A stretch of 64,000 nt of DNA, taken from contig NZ_JAPUVQ010000110.1 in NCBI RefSeq assembly GCF_029255145.1, positions 1 through 64,000 on the forward strand. The letters run 5' to 3'. A program made the translations under genes and the position numbers. The notes below the pieces were generated by a model, which was not told the origin of the DNA, did not search any database, and saw nothing but the letters and a program-made list of their open reading frames with translations. Shown here one piece after another: positions 31,722-40,674 of this stretch (within the stretch, counting starts at the first letter, position 1; each line of letters begins with the position of its first letter). Source of the DNA: Accumulibacter sp003538495 (GTDB lineage: Bacteria; Pseudomonadota; Gammaproteobacteria; Burkholderiales; Rhodocyclaceae).

Positions 31722-34019
31722 ATGAAATTCCGAACGAAGCAAGCCGCGTCGATGCTGCTCGCAGCAGGATTCGGCTTCGCAGCGGTCGGCAGTGCCTACG
31801 CTGCCGAATCACTGCAGGACGTGATGAAGCGCCGGAACCTGTCGCAGCAGGATCTGCTGGCGGCGTCCAAGACCTACGTGCCGACCGGCAAGCGCGACGA
31901 GTTCGTTGCCTTTTCGTCCGGCGGACAGTCCGGGCAGGTCATTGTCTACGGCATCCCGTCGATGCGCATCCTCAAGTACATCGGCGTGTTCACGCCGGAG
32001 CCCTGGCAGGGCTACGGTTTCGACGAAAGCTCGAAGGCGGTTCTCGCGCAAGGGAAGATCGACGGCAAGGACATCACTTGGGGCGATACCCACCATCCGG
32101 CGATGTCGGAGACTCAGGGCCAGTACGACGGGCAGTTCCTGTTCATCAACGACAAGGCCAACCCGCGCCTGGCGGTGATCGACCTGCGTGATTTCGAGAC
32201 CAAGCAGATCGTGGTCAACCCGATCTACAAGTCGGAACACGGCGGCGCTTTCGTGACCCCGAATACCGAGTACGTGATCGAGGCCGCGCAGTACGCGGCG
32301 CCGCTCGAGAACAAGAAGTTCTATCCGCTCGAAGACTTCAACGAGAAATACCGTGGCGGCGTCACCTACTGGAAGTTCGACCGCAAGGAAGGTCGGATCG
32401 ACCCGAAGCAGTCGTTCTCGGTCGAACTGCCACCGTACAGCCAGGATCTGTCGGACGCCGGCAAGGGGCCATCAGACGGCTGGTCCTTCACCAACTCCTT
32501 CTGTAGCGAGCGTTACGTCGGCGGTATCGAGAAGGGCCGGCCGCCCTATGAAGCGGGTTGCTCGGCCAAGGATACCGATTACATGCACGTGATCAACTGG
32601 AAAAAGGCGGCCGAGCTGGTCGCTGCCGGCAGGGCTAAGAAGATCAACGGTCACGACGTGCTGATGCTGGACACCTCGATCAAGGAAGGGGTTGTCTTCC
32701 TGGTTCCGGAACCGAAGTCGCCGCACGGTGTTGATGTCACGCCGGACGGCAAGTTCATAACCGTTTCCGGCAAGCTCGACACGCACGTTTCGGTCTATTC
32801 GTTCGAGAAGATCCAGGCCGCGATCAAGGCCGGAAAGTTCGAATCGAAAGACCCCTACGGCCTGCCGGTGATCAACATGAAGGATGCGCTGCACACCCAG
32901 GTTCAACTGGGTCTCGGCCCGCTGCATACCCAGTACGACGCCAAACCTTGCGTGGCCTATACCTCGCTGTACGTCGATTCGCAAGTGGCCAAGTGGAACT
33001 ACTGCGAAGGCAAGGTGCTCGACAAGATCAGTGTGCATTACAACATTGGTCACCTGATGACCATGGAGGGTGATTCCATGGATCCCAAGGGTCGTTACCT
33101 GGTGGCGCTCAACAAACTGGCCATCGACCGCTTTGTTCCGGTTGGTCCGCTGCATCCGCAGAACCACCAGTTGATCGACATCAGCGACGACAAGATGCAA
33201 CTGCTGTACGACATGCCGGTCCCGCTGGGCGAACCGCACTACGTGGTCGCCATCGAAGCGAGCAAACTGAAGCCGGGCGTTCGCTACAAGGTCGGTACCG
33301 ACAGCCGGACCGACAAGAAGCATCCGGGTGCGGTTCGCGCCGGTGAAGAAAACACGGTCAAGAAGGGTAACAAGATCGAGGTTTTCGGTACTCTGATCCG
33401 CTCGCACATCACGCCGGAAACGATCGAGGCCGAGGTTGGTGACGAGATCACCATCAACCTGACCAACCTCGAGCGGGCACAGGACGAGACTCACGGCTTC
33501 GCGGTGTCGACCTACAACGTGCACGCTTCGATCGAACCGGGCAAGACCGTTCAGGTCAAGTTCAAGGCTGACAAGGAAGGCGTCTATCCGTACTACTGCA
33601 CCGAGTTCTGCTCGGCGCTGCACCTGGAAATGCAGGGTTACCTGCTGGTCAAGCCGAAAGGCTGGAAAGCGACCAAGACCTCCACCGCGGCTGGCACCAA
33701 CTACACCGAAGCGGACTACAAGGCGCAGTTGAAGAAGGTCGTCGACACGCAGGCGGTGATCGACTCGGTGGTTGGCTACATCACTAGCGTGAACTACAAG
33801 GACTTCCCGGATGTGGTCAATATGATGGACGACGCTGTCGATCAGTTGGGCAAGATCAAGGATGCCAAGGCCAAGGCTGACGAAGCTGCCGGCAAGAAGG
33901 ACTGGAACAACGCAGCGCTGTGGACCGAGCAGATCTGGCAGTATCAGGTCAAGGCTGCGGACCTCGGCCTGCGTGCCAAGACCTATCTCGAGCAGAATGG
34001 TGCCAAGAAGGCCAAGTAA
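31722..34019 (+). CDS. nosZ: Nitrous oxide reductase, clade II
   Basis: NosZ reduces N2O to N2 in the periplasm. The mature start lies after a Sec-type signal (MKFRTKQAASMLLAAGFG..SAYAAE) with no twin-arginine motif, a clade II hallmark. The seven CuZ histidines are visible in GDTHHPAMS, KSEHGGAF, SPHGVDVT, GPLHTQY, NIGHL and GEPHYV. The CuA domain carries NVHASIEPG and YYCTEFCSALHLEMQGY. The 765-residue protein then has an extra C-terminal stretch of about 110 residues, helix-rich and without CxxCH. ATG 31722 follows GGGAGAG; the upstream frame from 31407 is not coding. Confidence 0.97.
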   Translation: MKFRTKQAASMLLAAGFGFAAVGSAYAAESLQDVMKRRNLSQQDLLAASKTYVPTGKRDEFVAFSSGGQSGQVIVYGIPSMRILKYIGVFTPEPWQGYGFDESSKAVLAQGKIDGKDITWGDTHHPAMSETQGQYDGQFLFINDKANPRLAVIDLRDFETKQIVVNPIYKSEHGGAFVTPNTEYVIEAAQYAAPLENKKFYPLEDFNEKYRGGVTYWKFDRKEGRIDPKQSFSVELPPYSQDLSDAGKGPSDGWSFTNSFCSERYVGGIEKGRPPYEAGCSAKDTDYMHVINWKKAAELVAAGRAKKINGHDVLMLDTSIKEGVVFLVPEPKSPHGVDVTPDGKFITVSGKLDTHVSVYSFEKIQAAIKAGKFESKDPYGLPVINMKDALHTQVQLGLGPLHTQYDAKPCVAYTSLYVDSQVAKWNYCEGKVLDKISVHYNIGHLMTMEGDSMDPKGRYLVALNKLAIDRFVPVGPLHPQNHQLIDISDDKMQLLYDMPVPLGEPHYVVAIEASKLKPGVRYKVGTDSRTDKKHPGAVRAGEENTVKKGNKIEVFGTLIRSHITPETIEAEVGDEITINLTNLERAQDETHGFAVSTYNVHASIEPGKTVQVKFKADKEGVYPYYCTEFCSALHLEMQGYLLVKPKGWKATKTSTAAGTNYTEADYKAQLKKVVDTQAVIDSVVGYITSVNYKDFPDVVNMMDDAVDQLGKIKDAKAKADEAAGKKDWNNAALWTEQIWQYQVKAADLGLRAKTYLEQNGAKKAK

Positions 34020-34049
34020 ACCGTCTTGATCTGACGCAAGGCAACTCAG

Positions 34050-34080
34050 CGGGGAGCGGAGTTTATCTGTTCCCCGTTTT
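34050..34080 (+). terminator. Intrinsic terminator after nosZ
   Basis: CGGGGA (34050-34055) pairs with TCCCCG (34071-34076) and is followed by TTTTC. It could end or attenuate the nosZ transcript and protect its 3' end, while letting some transcription reach the cytochrome gene. Confidence 0.6.
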
Positions 34081-34094
34081 CTTATGAAGAGGAA

Positions 34095-34412
34095 ATGACC
34101 ATGAACAAGCTGATGGCTCTTGTCGCATTATCGACGCTGGCGGTGTCGCCAGCGCTGGCCGCTGACGGCGCGAAGCTGTATACGGAAAAGACCTGCAGCG
34201 CCTGCCACGGTCCGGCGGGTGACAAGCCGCTGATGCCCGATTACCCGAAGATCGCCGGGCAGAATGCCAAGTACCTCGAAAGGCAGATGCTCGACATCAA
34301 GAGCGGTGCTCGTGCCAACGGCAACTCGGCGGCGATGAAAGGAGTGATGCCGCTGGTCAGCGACACGGAGATCACCGCGATCGCCGAGTATCTTTCGAAA
34401 CTCAAGCCTTGA
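34095..34412 (+). CDS. Monoheme class I cytochrome c
   Basis: A 105-residue exported cytochrome: signal peptide about 1-22 (ending PALAAD), heme site TCSACHGPAG, and a likely axial Met in MKGVMPLVSD. Clade II nos clusters often encode small cytochromes c (nosC1/nosC2 in Wolinella) that donate electrons to NosZ, and this gene is in that position. ATG 34095 is followed by a second ATG at 34101, and either may start. Confidence 0.9.
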   Translation: MTMNKLMALVALSTLAVSPALAADGAKLYTEKTCSACHGPAGDKPLMPDYPKIAGQNAKYLERQMLDIKSGARANGNSAAMKGVMPLVSDTEITAIAEYLSKLKP

Positions 34413-34457
34413 GCAGCGCTGCGGGCACGCCCGCCCGCTGGCTGGCCCGCACCGGCC

Positions 34458-34471
34458 TTGATAATTATCAA
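34458..34471 (+). promoter_or_regulatory. Perfect FNR/DNR box before the diheme cytochrome gene
   Basis: TTGATAATTATCAA is a perfect TTGAT-N4-ATCAA palindrome. A -10-like TAGATT (34494-34499) lies 32 bases from its centre, giving the classical -41.5 position. The diheme cytochrome ATG follows at 34536. Confidence 0.75.
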
Positions 34472-34535
34472 CGCCAAACACCCGGTCGCTTGCTAGATTG
34501 GCGGGTGTGGAGTCTCAAACATTAGGGAGTTAGCA

Positions 34536-35270
34536 ATGAAGAAATTGATTCTGGCCGTTTCGCTGGCAATGATCGCCGTCGGCGCAGCGCATGCTGGCCC
34601 GCCGGCGCCCAAGGCGCAGGGTATCGAGAGCAAGGAATACAAGTGGAACGCGCAGGAGGGCGAAAAGCTCGAGGCGCTGAAACTCAAGGGTGACAAGACG
34701 CGCGGCGAGGAAGGTTACGAAGTGTGCGGAGCCTGTCATCTGCCGTCCGGCGCAGGCCGCCCCGACGGGACCTTCCCGCAACTCGCCGGCCAGCACACCA
34801 CGGTGCTGATCAAGCAGATGGCCGACATCCGTTCCGGGCTGCGCGACAACCCGACCATGTACCCGTTTGCCGCGACCCTGGTTGACCCGCAGGAACTGGC
34901 AGACGTGGCGGTTTACATCGAGTCGCTGTGTATTCCCGTCGACCACGGCAAGTACGAAGGCGCCGACGTCGAGAAGCAACTGGCGACCGGCAAGGAACTC
35001 TACGAGAAAGAATGCAAGGACTGCCACGGGTCGAATGGTCAAGGGGTCAAGGACAAGTTCTATCCGGTGATCGCTGGTCAGCACTACAAGTACCTGTTGC
35101 GCCAGATGACCGAGATTCGCGACGGTCATCGTCGCAATGCCAATCCGGACATGGTCAAGATCATCAAGAAGTACAACAACGAGCAGCTGGTGGCCATTTC
35201 AGCTTACCAGTCGAGCCTGGTGATGCCGGGCAATATGTGCAAAGCGAAGGCGGCGGCCAAGAAGAAGTAG
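34536..35270 (+). CDS. Diheme cytochrome c (c4-like)
   Basis: A 244-residue periplasmic cytochrome. It has a signal peptide (about 1-21, ending AAHAGP) and two heme sites, CGACHLPSGAGRPDG and CKDCHGSNGQG, each followed by a GQH segment and a QMxxIRxGxR helix, as in c4-type two-domain cytochromes. It probably carries electrons from the cytochrome bc1 complex or NosH to NosZ. It has its own FNR box and a strong terminator behind it. Confidence 0.92.
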   Translation: MKKLILAVSLAMIAVGAAHAGPPAPKAQGIESKEYKWNAQEGEKLEALKLKGDKTRGEEGYEVCGACHLPSGAGRPDGTFPQLAGQHTTVLIKQMADIRSGLRDNPTMYPFAATLVDPQELADVAVYIESLCIPVDHGKYEGADVEKQLATGKELYEKECKDCHGSNGQGVKDKFYPVIAGQHYKYLLRQMTEIRDGHRRNANPDMVKIIKKYNNEQLVAISAYQSSLVMPGNMCKAKAAAKKK

Positions 35271-35324
35271 TCGGTTTGAGTGTGGTACGAGTCGCCAGAC
35301 AACGGGCGCGTACCTGCCGCTGTT

Positions 35325-35356
35325 AAAGCCCGCCAGCAGCCTATGTGGCGGGCTTT
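35325..35356. terminator. Strong bidirectional terminator
   Basis: AAAGCCCGCCA (35325-35335) pairs with TGGCGGGCTTT (35346-35356), eleven perfect base pairs with a ten-base loop and A/T tails on both sides. It separates the nosZ-cytochrome part from nosB onward. Confidence 0.85.
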
Positions 35357-35368
35357 AGTCCCCGGGAA

Positions 35369-35388
35369 ATATTAGTAATGAATAATAT
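35369..35388. promoter_or_regulatory. AT-rich palindrome upstream of nosB
   Basis: ATATTA (35369-35374) and TAATAT (35383-35388) form an inverted repeat with eight bases between, in otherwise GC-rich DNA just after the terminator. It could be an operator or a -10 region for a separate nosB promoter. It does not match the FNR consensus. Confidence 0.4.
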
Positions 35389-35470
35389 GCTGCAGACCGT
35401 CGCGTGCCGGGGGCTGGCAGTAGCGAGGCCAGCAGGGACCTGGACCCGCGCTCTGAACGAGGATTGAAGA

Positions 35471-36460
35471 ATGCCCGCAGGACCAGCCAGCAAGCAGAAT
35501 TTCATCGTCGCCGCGCTTACCGCGGTAGCCATGGCCTTGATGATCGCCGCTTTTTTTTCGCCGATCTGGTGGGTTTCGCTGACCGCGCCGAACTATCCAC
35601 CAGATGCCTTCCCCGACGGGATCCGCATTCATTTCCACTTTAATGGCGTATTCAACGGCTGCAAGGCGGCCGGCAAGGGAACGCGCATGGCCAGCGAGAT
35701 CATCCAGAAGGATCTGTCCCACGACGACGAGCGCTATAACCCGATTACCGACAAGAACAAGGACGTCGATAAAGGCGCGCAGGGGCTCGATTGCGTGCAC
35801 GAAATGAATACCATCAACCACTATGTCGGAATGTTTCCGATCGCCACCGGAGCGCCGGTGGAAAAGCCGCTGGCCAAGTTCTTCTTCGCCTTTTTCACGG
35901 TGATGCTCCTGGGTTTCCTGGTTCCGCGGCGGAAGACGCGGCTGCTGGTGCTTGGTGCCGGTTTTTCGCTGGTGGCCGGCTGGATTCTGGTCGATCAGTA
36001 TCTGCTGGGCGGGCTGCAGGCGCACGTGGCGCACTATGTCAGCGAGACGGCGACCTTCTTCAACGAGCCCGAGAAGATCCGGGGCTGGGGTGAAAACGTC
36101 ACGACCATCACGCATGTGGTGATCGCCGGGACGATCGTGGCGATGCTGGTCGTTCTCGCCGGCGTTGCCCGCATTCCCTCATTCTCGTTGCTGCTGGCCC
36201 TGGTACCGGCGCTGTTGCCAGTCTTCTTCGTCATTACCTATGCCGGTTGGCTGTGGTTCTTTGGCCACAACATGCATCCCTGGGGTGCGTTCACGGTCAA
36301 GCCGTTCATGCCGACCGTCTTCGGCGAGGGCAAAGTGGCGCAGTTCTCGACCTACTCGTATCCCTACTGGGGTTATGCCCTGCTTCTGGGGGTGATGGTC
36401 TGCCTTTTGCTCGCCTTGCTGATCAGGCGCAAGCAGATGCGCGAGGGATCGGCGGAGTAA
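35471..36460 (+). CDS. nosB: NosB-like membrane protein of the clade II nos cluster
   Basis: A 329-residue integral membrane protein. A first membrane segment (about 13-35) is followed by a periplasmic loop of about 100 residues with two Cys (FNGCKAAGKG and LDCVHEMNTINHYVGMFPI). About five more membrane helices follow to the C-terminus. NosB is found only with clade II NosZ; its role in N2O respiration is not established, but it is thought to act in electron transfer or maturation. Placement between cytochromes and nosD agrees with that family. Confidence 0.82.
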   Translation: MPAGPASKQNFIVAALTAVAMALMIAAFFSPIWWVSLTAPNYPPDAFPDGIRIHFHFNGVFNGCKAAGKGTRMASEIIQKDLSHDDERYNPITDKNKDVDKGAQGLDCVHEMNTINHYVGMFPIATGAPVEKPLAKFFFAFFTVMLLGFLVPRRKTRLLVLGAGFSLVAGWILVDQYLLGGLQAHVAHYVSETATFFNEPEKIRGWGENVTTITHVVIAGTIVAMLVVLAGVARIPSFSLLLALVPALLPVFFVITYAGWLWFFGHNMHPWGAFTVKPFMPTVFGEGKVAQFSTYSYPYWGYALLLGVMVCLLLALLIRRKQMREGSAE

Positions 36461-36465
36461 CCGCG

Positions 36466-37890
36466 ATGCTGGTCCGTTTGCTCGCCGCCGGACTGGCCTG
36501 CGCGCTTGCTCTGGTCGTCTTCCCTTCGCCCGGCGGCGCAGAGGATGCGCTGACCGCGCTACGCCGTACCGGCACCCTGGGCGGTCAACGTTCGCCGGCC
36601 AGCGAACCGGCTGACGCCCGTCTGGGAGAGATGCGCGCGCCACCACCTGCCGGCTGGGGTGGCATCGACGAGCAAGCGCCGATCCCGACCGAGCCGCGGG
36701 TCGCGGGGCTGCCTTTCCTGCAGGAACTGATCAACGCCGCGCCCGTTGGAACAGTGCTCAGGCTGAAGCCAGGACGCTATTCCGGGCCGGTGGTGGTGAA
36801 CAAGACCCTGACCATCGACGGCGCTGGGGAAGTGACGGTCGACGGGGGGGGCAAGGGGACCGTCTTCGTCCTGGAGGCGACGGAGGCGGTCTTGCGCGGC
36901 CTGCATCTGACCAATTCGGGAGTGTCGCATGATTCGGACGACGCCTGCCTGAACGTTCGCGGCGACCGCAACGTCGTCGAGAACCTGCGAATCGACAACT
37001 GCCTGTTCGGAATCGACCTCAAGAAATCGAACGACAACGTCGTGCGCGGCAACCACATTAGCTCCAAGCCGTTCGACCTGGGTACGCGCGGTGACAGTCT
37101 GCGCCTGTGGTACAGCCATCGGAACCTGATCGCCGACAATACCATCGAGGACTCCCGCGACATGGTCGCCTGGTACTCGAACGAGAATCGCTACCTGAAC
37201 AACGTCGCGCGGCGCAGCCGCTATTCGATCCACTTCATGTTTGCGGCCGATAATTTGGTTGAAGGGAACCGCTTCTACGACAACGCGGTTGGCGTCAATG
37301 TGATGTACTCCGGGGGTGGCGCAATCCGCAACAACCTGTTTTCGCACGCCAACGGGCCGACCGGCATGGCGGTTGGTTTCAAGGAAGCGTCCAATGTGCT
37401 CGTTGAGGGTAACGAGATCATCTACTGCGCGGTCGGCGTCGGCCTCGACATGTCGCCCTTCGAACCCGACAGCACGATCACCATCCGCGGCAACCGCATT
37501 GCCTATAACGGCATCGGCGTCAGCTTCCTCTCCGACAAGCAGGGCACGCTGATCGAGCGCAATGTCTTCGAGGGAAACCTTACCCAGGTGGCGATGGGCG
37601 ACAGCGGTAGCGCCAGCCGCAACGTCTGGCGCGGCAACTACTGGGACGATTACCAGGGCTTCGACCGCGACGGCGACAACATCGGCGACCGGCCACACGA
37701 GCTCTATGCCTATACCGATCAAGTGTGGATGCAGGTGCCCTATGCACGCTTCTTCCGCAATGCGCCGATGATGGAAACGCTCGATTTTCTCGAACGCCTG
37801 GCGCCGTTTTCAACGCCGGTCATGCTCCTGCGCGACGAACAGCCGGTGTTCCGCAAGTCGCCAGAGACCAGCAAGAGGTCTGTCCAATGA
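36466..37890 (+). CDS. nosD: Copper-site maturation protein NosD
   Basis: A 474-residue periplasmic protein with a signal peptide (about 1-25, ending SPGGAED). The body is a parallel beta-helix with many CASH-type repeats: RLKPGRYSGPVVVNKTLTI, NVRGDRNVVENLRID, LIADNTIEDSRD, and NLFSHANGPTGMAVGFKEAS. With the NosFY transporter it supplies sulfur and copper to build the CuZ centre. ATG 36466 is used; the upstream frame runs into nosB. The stop overlaps the nosG ATG. Confidence 0.93.
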   Translation: MLVRLLAAGLACALALVVFPSPGGAEDALTALRRTGTLGGQRSPASEPADARLGEMRAPPPAGWGGIDEQAPIPTEPRVAGLPFLQELINAAPVGTVLRLKPGRYSGPVVVNKTLTIDGAGEVTVDGGGKGTVFVLEATEAVLRGLHLTNSGVSHDSDDACLNVRGDRNVVENLRIDNCLFGIDLKKSNDNVVRGNHISSKPFDLGTRGDSLRLWYSHRNLIADNTIEDSRDMVAWYSNENRYLNNVARRSRYSIHFMFAADNLVEGNRFYDNAVGVNVMYSGGGAIRNNLFSHANGPTGMAVGFKEASNVLVEGNEIIYCAVGVGLDMSPFEPDSTITIRGNRIAYNGIGVSFLSDKQGTLIERNVFEGNLTQVAMGDSGSASRNVWRGNYWDDYQGFDRDGDNIGDRPHELYAYTDQVWMQVPYARFFRNAPMMETLDFLERLAPFSTPVMLLRDEQPVFRKSPETSKRSVQ

Positions 37891-38786
37891 ACGATCAGAA
37901 CACCGAAGAACAGGCGGCTGATGCCGCACGCGTTTCGCCCGCGGCAGCAGTCCAGGGCGCCGTCAGCAAGCGCGCCAGGGCGCCGGTGCGCCAGCAGGCC
38001 AACCGCCGCAAGTTCATTCGCTCGACGGTGATGATCGGCGGCGTTCTCGGCCTGGCGATGCTCGGCTATATCCCGGTGGCCAGCGCCCGGAAGTCCCGCC
38101 TGCGGCCTCCCGGCGCGCTCGAAGAGAGTGACTTCCTGTCCTCGTGCATCAAGTGCGGCCAGTGTGTGCAGGTTTGCCCGGTGGCGGCGATCAAACTCGA
38201 CGACATCGACCAGGGTTTTGGCGTTGGCGTGCCGTACATCGACGCTCGCCAGCAGGCCTGCGATTTCTCCTGTGACGCCGTCCAGTGCATCCTGGCGTGT
38301 CCCACCGGGTCGCTGACCTATCGGAAACCCGCGGCCGTCGAGACCCGTCCCGGAATGCTGCTGGCACAGCCACCGGTGCTCAAGGCCAAGGAAAATGACC
38401 CCGAGCCGACGCTGAATCTCAAGGAGCGAATCGGCGTCGCTCGTCTGGCGCGCCCGGAGGCCTGCCTGGCCGTACAAGGCAAGGGGTTCAGTGGCCAGGC
38501 GCGTGGGGCCGACTTCCGGGGCCGCTTGCGCTACGTGGCGGTCGATCGCTGGAAGCCGGTGCGGGTCCGCGAGCATCCTTACCAGCGCGATCTCTGCGAC
38601 CTGTGCGTGACCGAGTGTCCGATCAAGGAGGCGATCCGCATGGACGAGTCGCAGGCCGCCGACGGCAGCAAGCGATACCGGCCGCAAGTCCTCGAGCAGT
38701 GCGTTGGCTGCGGCGTTTGCGAAATGATCTGTCCGGTCGCGCCGGCGGCGATCGTCGTCGATCACCGCGAGCCGTGGAGAGCGTGA
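37887..38786 (+). CDS. nosG: NapG/NosG-type periplasmic iron-sulfur protein
   Basis: A 299-residue ferredoxin-like protein of the NapG family. The twin-arginine signal is RRKFIRSTVMIGG near residue 43, with an unusually long N-region. Four [4Fe-4S] motifs follow: CIKCGQCVQVCP, CDFSCDAVQCILACPTG, CDLCVTECP and CVGCGVCEMICP. In clade II systems NosG with NosH is thought to pass quinol electrons to the periplasm. It overlaps nosD and nosH, so the genes are translationally coupled. Confidence 0.9.
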   Translation: MNDQNTEEQAADAARVSPAAAVQGAVSKRARAPVRQQANRRKFIRSTVMIGGVLGLAMLGYIPVASARKSRLRPPGALEESDFLSSCIKCGQCVQVCPVAAIKLDDIDQGFGVGVPYIDARQQACDFSCDAVQCILACPTGSLTYRKPAAVETRPGMLLAQPPVLKAKENDPEPTLNLKERIGVARLARPEACLAVQGKGFSGQARGADFRGRLRYVAVDRWKPVRVREHPYQRDLCDLCVTECPIKEAIRMDESQAADGSKRYRPQVLEQCVGCGVCEMICPVAPAAIVVDHREPWRA

Positions 38787-39748
38787 TGAGCCAGCTTGAA
38801 CGGATCAAGGTGATGTTCGGCGCGGCACCGCAGAAGCCGCTCAACGTCAAGCCCGAGGTCAAGCAGGTGCACAGGTTGAAGCGGATGACCAAGGCAGACT
38901 TCGAGGCCCTCAAGCAGCACGCGCACGACCACCAGCTGGTGACGCACAAGTGGCGCAATCGGCGCTGGGCGGTGTTGATCCTGGCCAACCTGTTGTTCAC
39001 CTTGTCGTTCTGGCTCGATATCCAGATGCTCGAGGGGGCGCTGACCGCGTCGCGCTTCGTCGGCTTTCACCTGATCGACCTCAATTCGGCACTGCAGGTG
39101 ATGCTGGCTCACAAGCACATCATCGTCAATCTGTTCATCGGAACGGCAACGGTCTTCGTCCTCTGGGCGGTGCTCGGCGGCCGCTCGTTCTGCTCGTGGG
39201 TCTGTCCCTACCACCTGCTCGCGGAGTGGTTCGAATGGCTGCATCTGAAACTGGTGAGCAAAAAACTGGTCAGCGACCACGAGTTCCATCGCGGCACCCG
39301 CACCGTCTTCTGGATCGTTTTTGCGCTGCTGGCGGCGCTTAGCGGCTACACCGTCTTCGAAACCATCTCACCGACCGGCATCCTTTCGCGGGCCTTGATT
39401 TACGGCCCCTCGCTGGCGCTGGGCTGGGTCCTGCTGCTGCTGGTCTTCGAGGTGGTCTACTCCCGCCGCGCGTGGTGCCGCTACGTCTGCCCGATCGGTC
39501 TGACCTATGGTATGGTGGGCGCCATTTCGCCGGTACGCGTCAAGTACCAGCTCGACAAGTGCTTCCACGAAGGTGATTGCCGCAGGGTCTGTCTGGTCCC
39601 GCACGTCCTCGACGTGGTAATCAAGGGGAGGGCAGCCGACCTGAGCACGCCGATCGGACCCGACTGTACGCGCTGCGGCCTGTGCGTCGATGTCTGCCCA
39701 AGCGGGGCGCTGGTTTTTGAGGTCAAGGGCTTGAGCAAGCTGCTGTGA
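38786..39748 (+). CDS. nosH: NapH/NosH-type membrane quinol-oxidising protein
   Basis: A 320-residue membrane protein. After a cytoplasmic N-terminus, about four membrane helices carry CX3CP motifs (SFCSWVCPYHL and AWCRYVCPIGL). The C-terminal tail has two ferredoxin-type cluster sites (CFHEGDCRRVC and CTRCGLCVDVCP). It would oxidise menaquinol or ubiquinol and hand electrons to NosG. The ATG overlaps the nosG stop (TGATG). Confidence 0.9.
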   Translation: MSQLERIKVMFGAAPQKPLNVKPEVKQVHRLKRMTKADFEALKQHAHDHQLVTHKWRNRRWAVLILANLLFTLSFWLDIQMLEGALTASRFVGFHLIDLNSALQVMLAHKHIIVNLFIGTATVFVLWAVLGGRSFCSWVCPYHLLAEWFEWLHLKLVSKKLVSDHEFHRGTRTVFWIVFALLAALSGYTVFETISPTGILSRALIYGPSLALGWVLLLLVFEVVYSRRAWCRYVCPIGLTYGMVGAISPVRVKYQLDKCFHEGDCRRVCLVPHVLDVVIKGRAADLSTPIGPDCTRCGLCVDVCPSGALVFEVKGLSKLL

Positions 39749-39760
39749 ACAAGGTTGCGA

Positions 39761-40633
39761 ATGATTCGTTTCGAAAACGTCGTTAAGGATTTCCGTAAGA
39801 ACCAGGTACTGGACAGTGTTCATCTGGAGGTCGAACTCGGCGAGCGCATCGCGCTGATCGGTTCCAACGGCGCCGGCAAGACGACCTTGATCCGCTGCCT
39901 GTTGGGCGAGTATACGCACCAGGGCACGGTGACCATCAATGGCCAGGAACCACGCCGCGAGCGCACACAGGTGCTCGGCAAGGTCGGCTTCGTACCGCAG
40001 TTGCCGCCGCCGTTGAAGATGCCGGTCGGTCAACTGGTCAGCTTCGCGGCCGCTGTTTGCCGGTCGGATGCCCAACGGATCCATGCCGTGGCGCGGCGGC
40101 TCGGGCTCGATGTCGAGCCGATTCTGGCCAGGCCGTTCAACCGCCTTTCGGGGGGAATGAAGCAGAAGCTGTTGATCGCCATCGCCCTTGGCCGTGATGC
40201 ACAGGTGCTGGTCATGGACGAGCCGGCGGCCAACCTCGATCCCGAAGCACGCCACATCTTCTTCGCGCTGCTCGCCGAGCGCCTGGAAAGCACGACCATG
40301 ATCATTTCCAGCCACCGCCTCGACGAGGTCGCACCACTGGTCAATCGGGTGGTTGAAATGGACACCGGCAGGATCGTCCTCGACGACCGCGTCGCCGAGG
40401 AGTCGAAGCTCTCGGCCCTGTTCCAGGTGCGCTTGACGCTGGCCCGCGCCGACGCGGCCATTGCCAAGACGCTTGCCGCCTGGCAGTTTGCCGACCGCGC
40501 CGATGGCGTCGAGTGGCACGGCAACGTTTCCGGACCCGACCGCCTGCGTTTTCTGGGGATGGTGTCGCGCTATGTCGGGCTGCTGTCACGCATTGAAATG
40601 AAGGAAGTCGACCCGGCTGTCGTCCTCCAGTAA
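39761..40633 (+). CDS. nosF: ABC ATPase NosF
   Basis: A 290-residue ATPase of the NosFY transporter. Walker A is IGSNGAGKTTLIRCL, the signature motif is RLSGGMKQKLLIA and Walker B is QVLVMDEPAANLDPEA. It powers export of a sulfur species for CuZ assembly. ATG 39761 is preferred; TTG 39755 is in frame. It overlaps the nosL frame start region (TAATG at 40631), so translation is probably coupled. Confidence 0.94.
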   Translation: MIRFENVVKDFRKNQVLDSVHLEVELGERIALIGSNGAGKTTLIRCLLGEYTHQGTVTINGQEPRRERTQVLGKVGFVPQLPPPLKMPVGQLVSFAAAVCRSDAQRIHAVARRLGLDVEPILARPFNRLSGGMKQKLLIAIALGRDAQVLVMDEPAANLDPEARHIFFALLAERLESTTMIISSHRLDEVAPLVNRVVEMDTGRIVLDDRVAEESKLSALFQVRLTLARADAAIAKTLAAWQFADRADGVEWHGNVSGPDRLRFLGMVSRYVGLLSRIEMKEVDPAVVLQ

Positions 40634-40674
40634 TGAAGCCGCAAGGAAGCAGGAAGGAAGCAGGAATCGCAACA

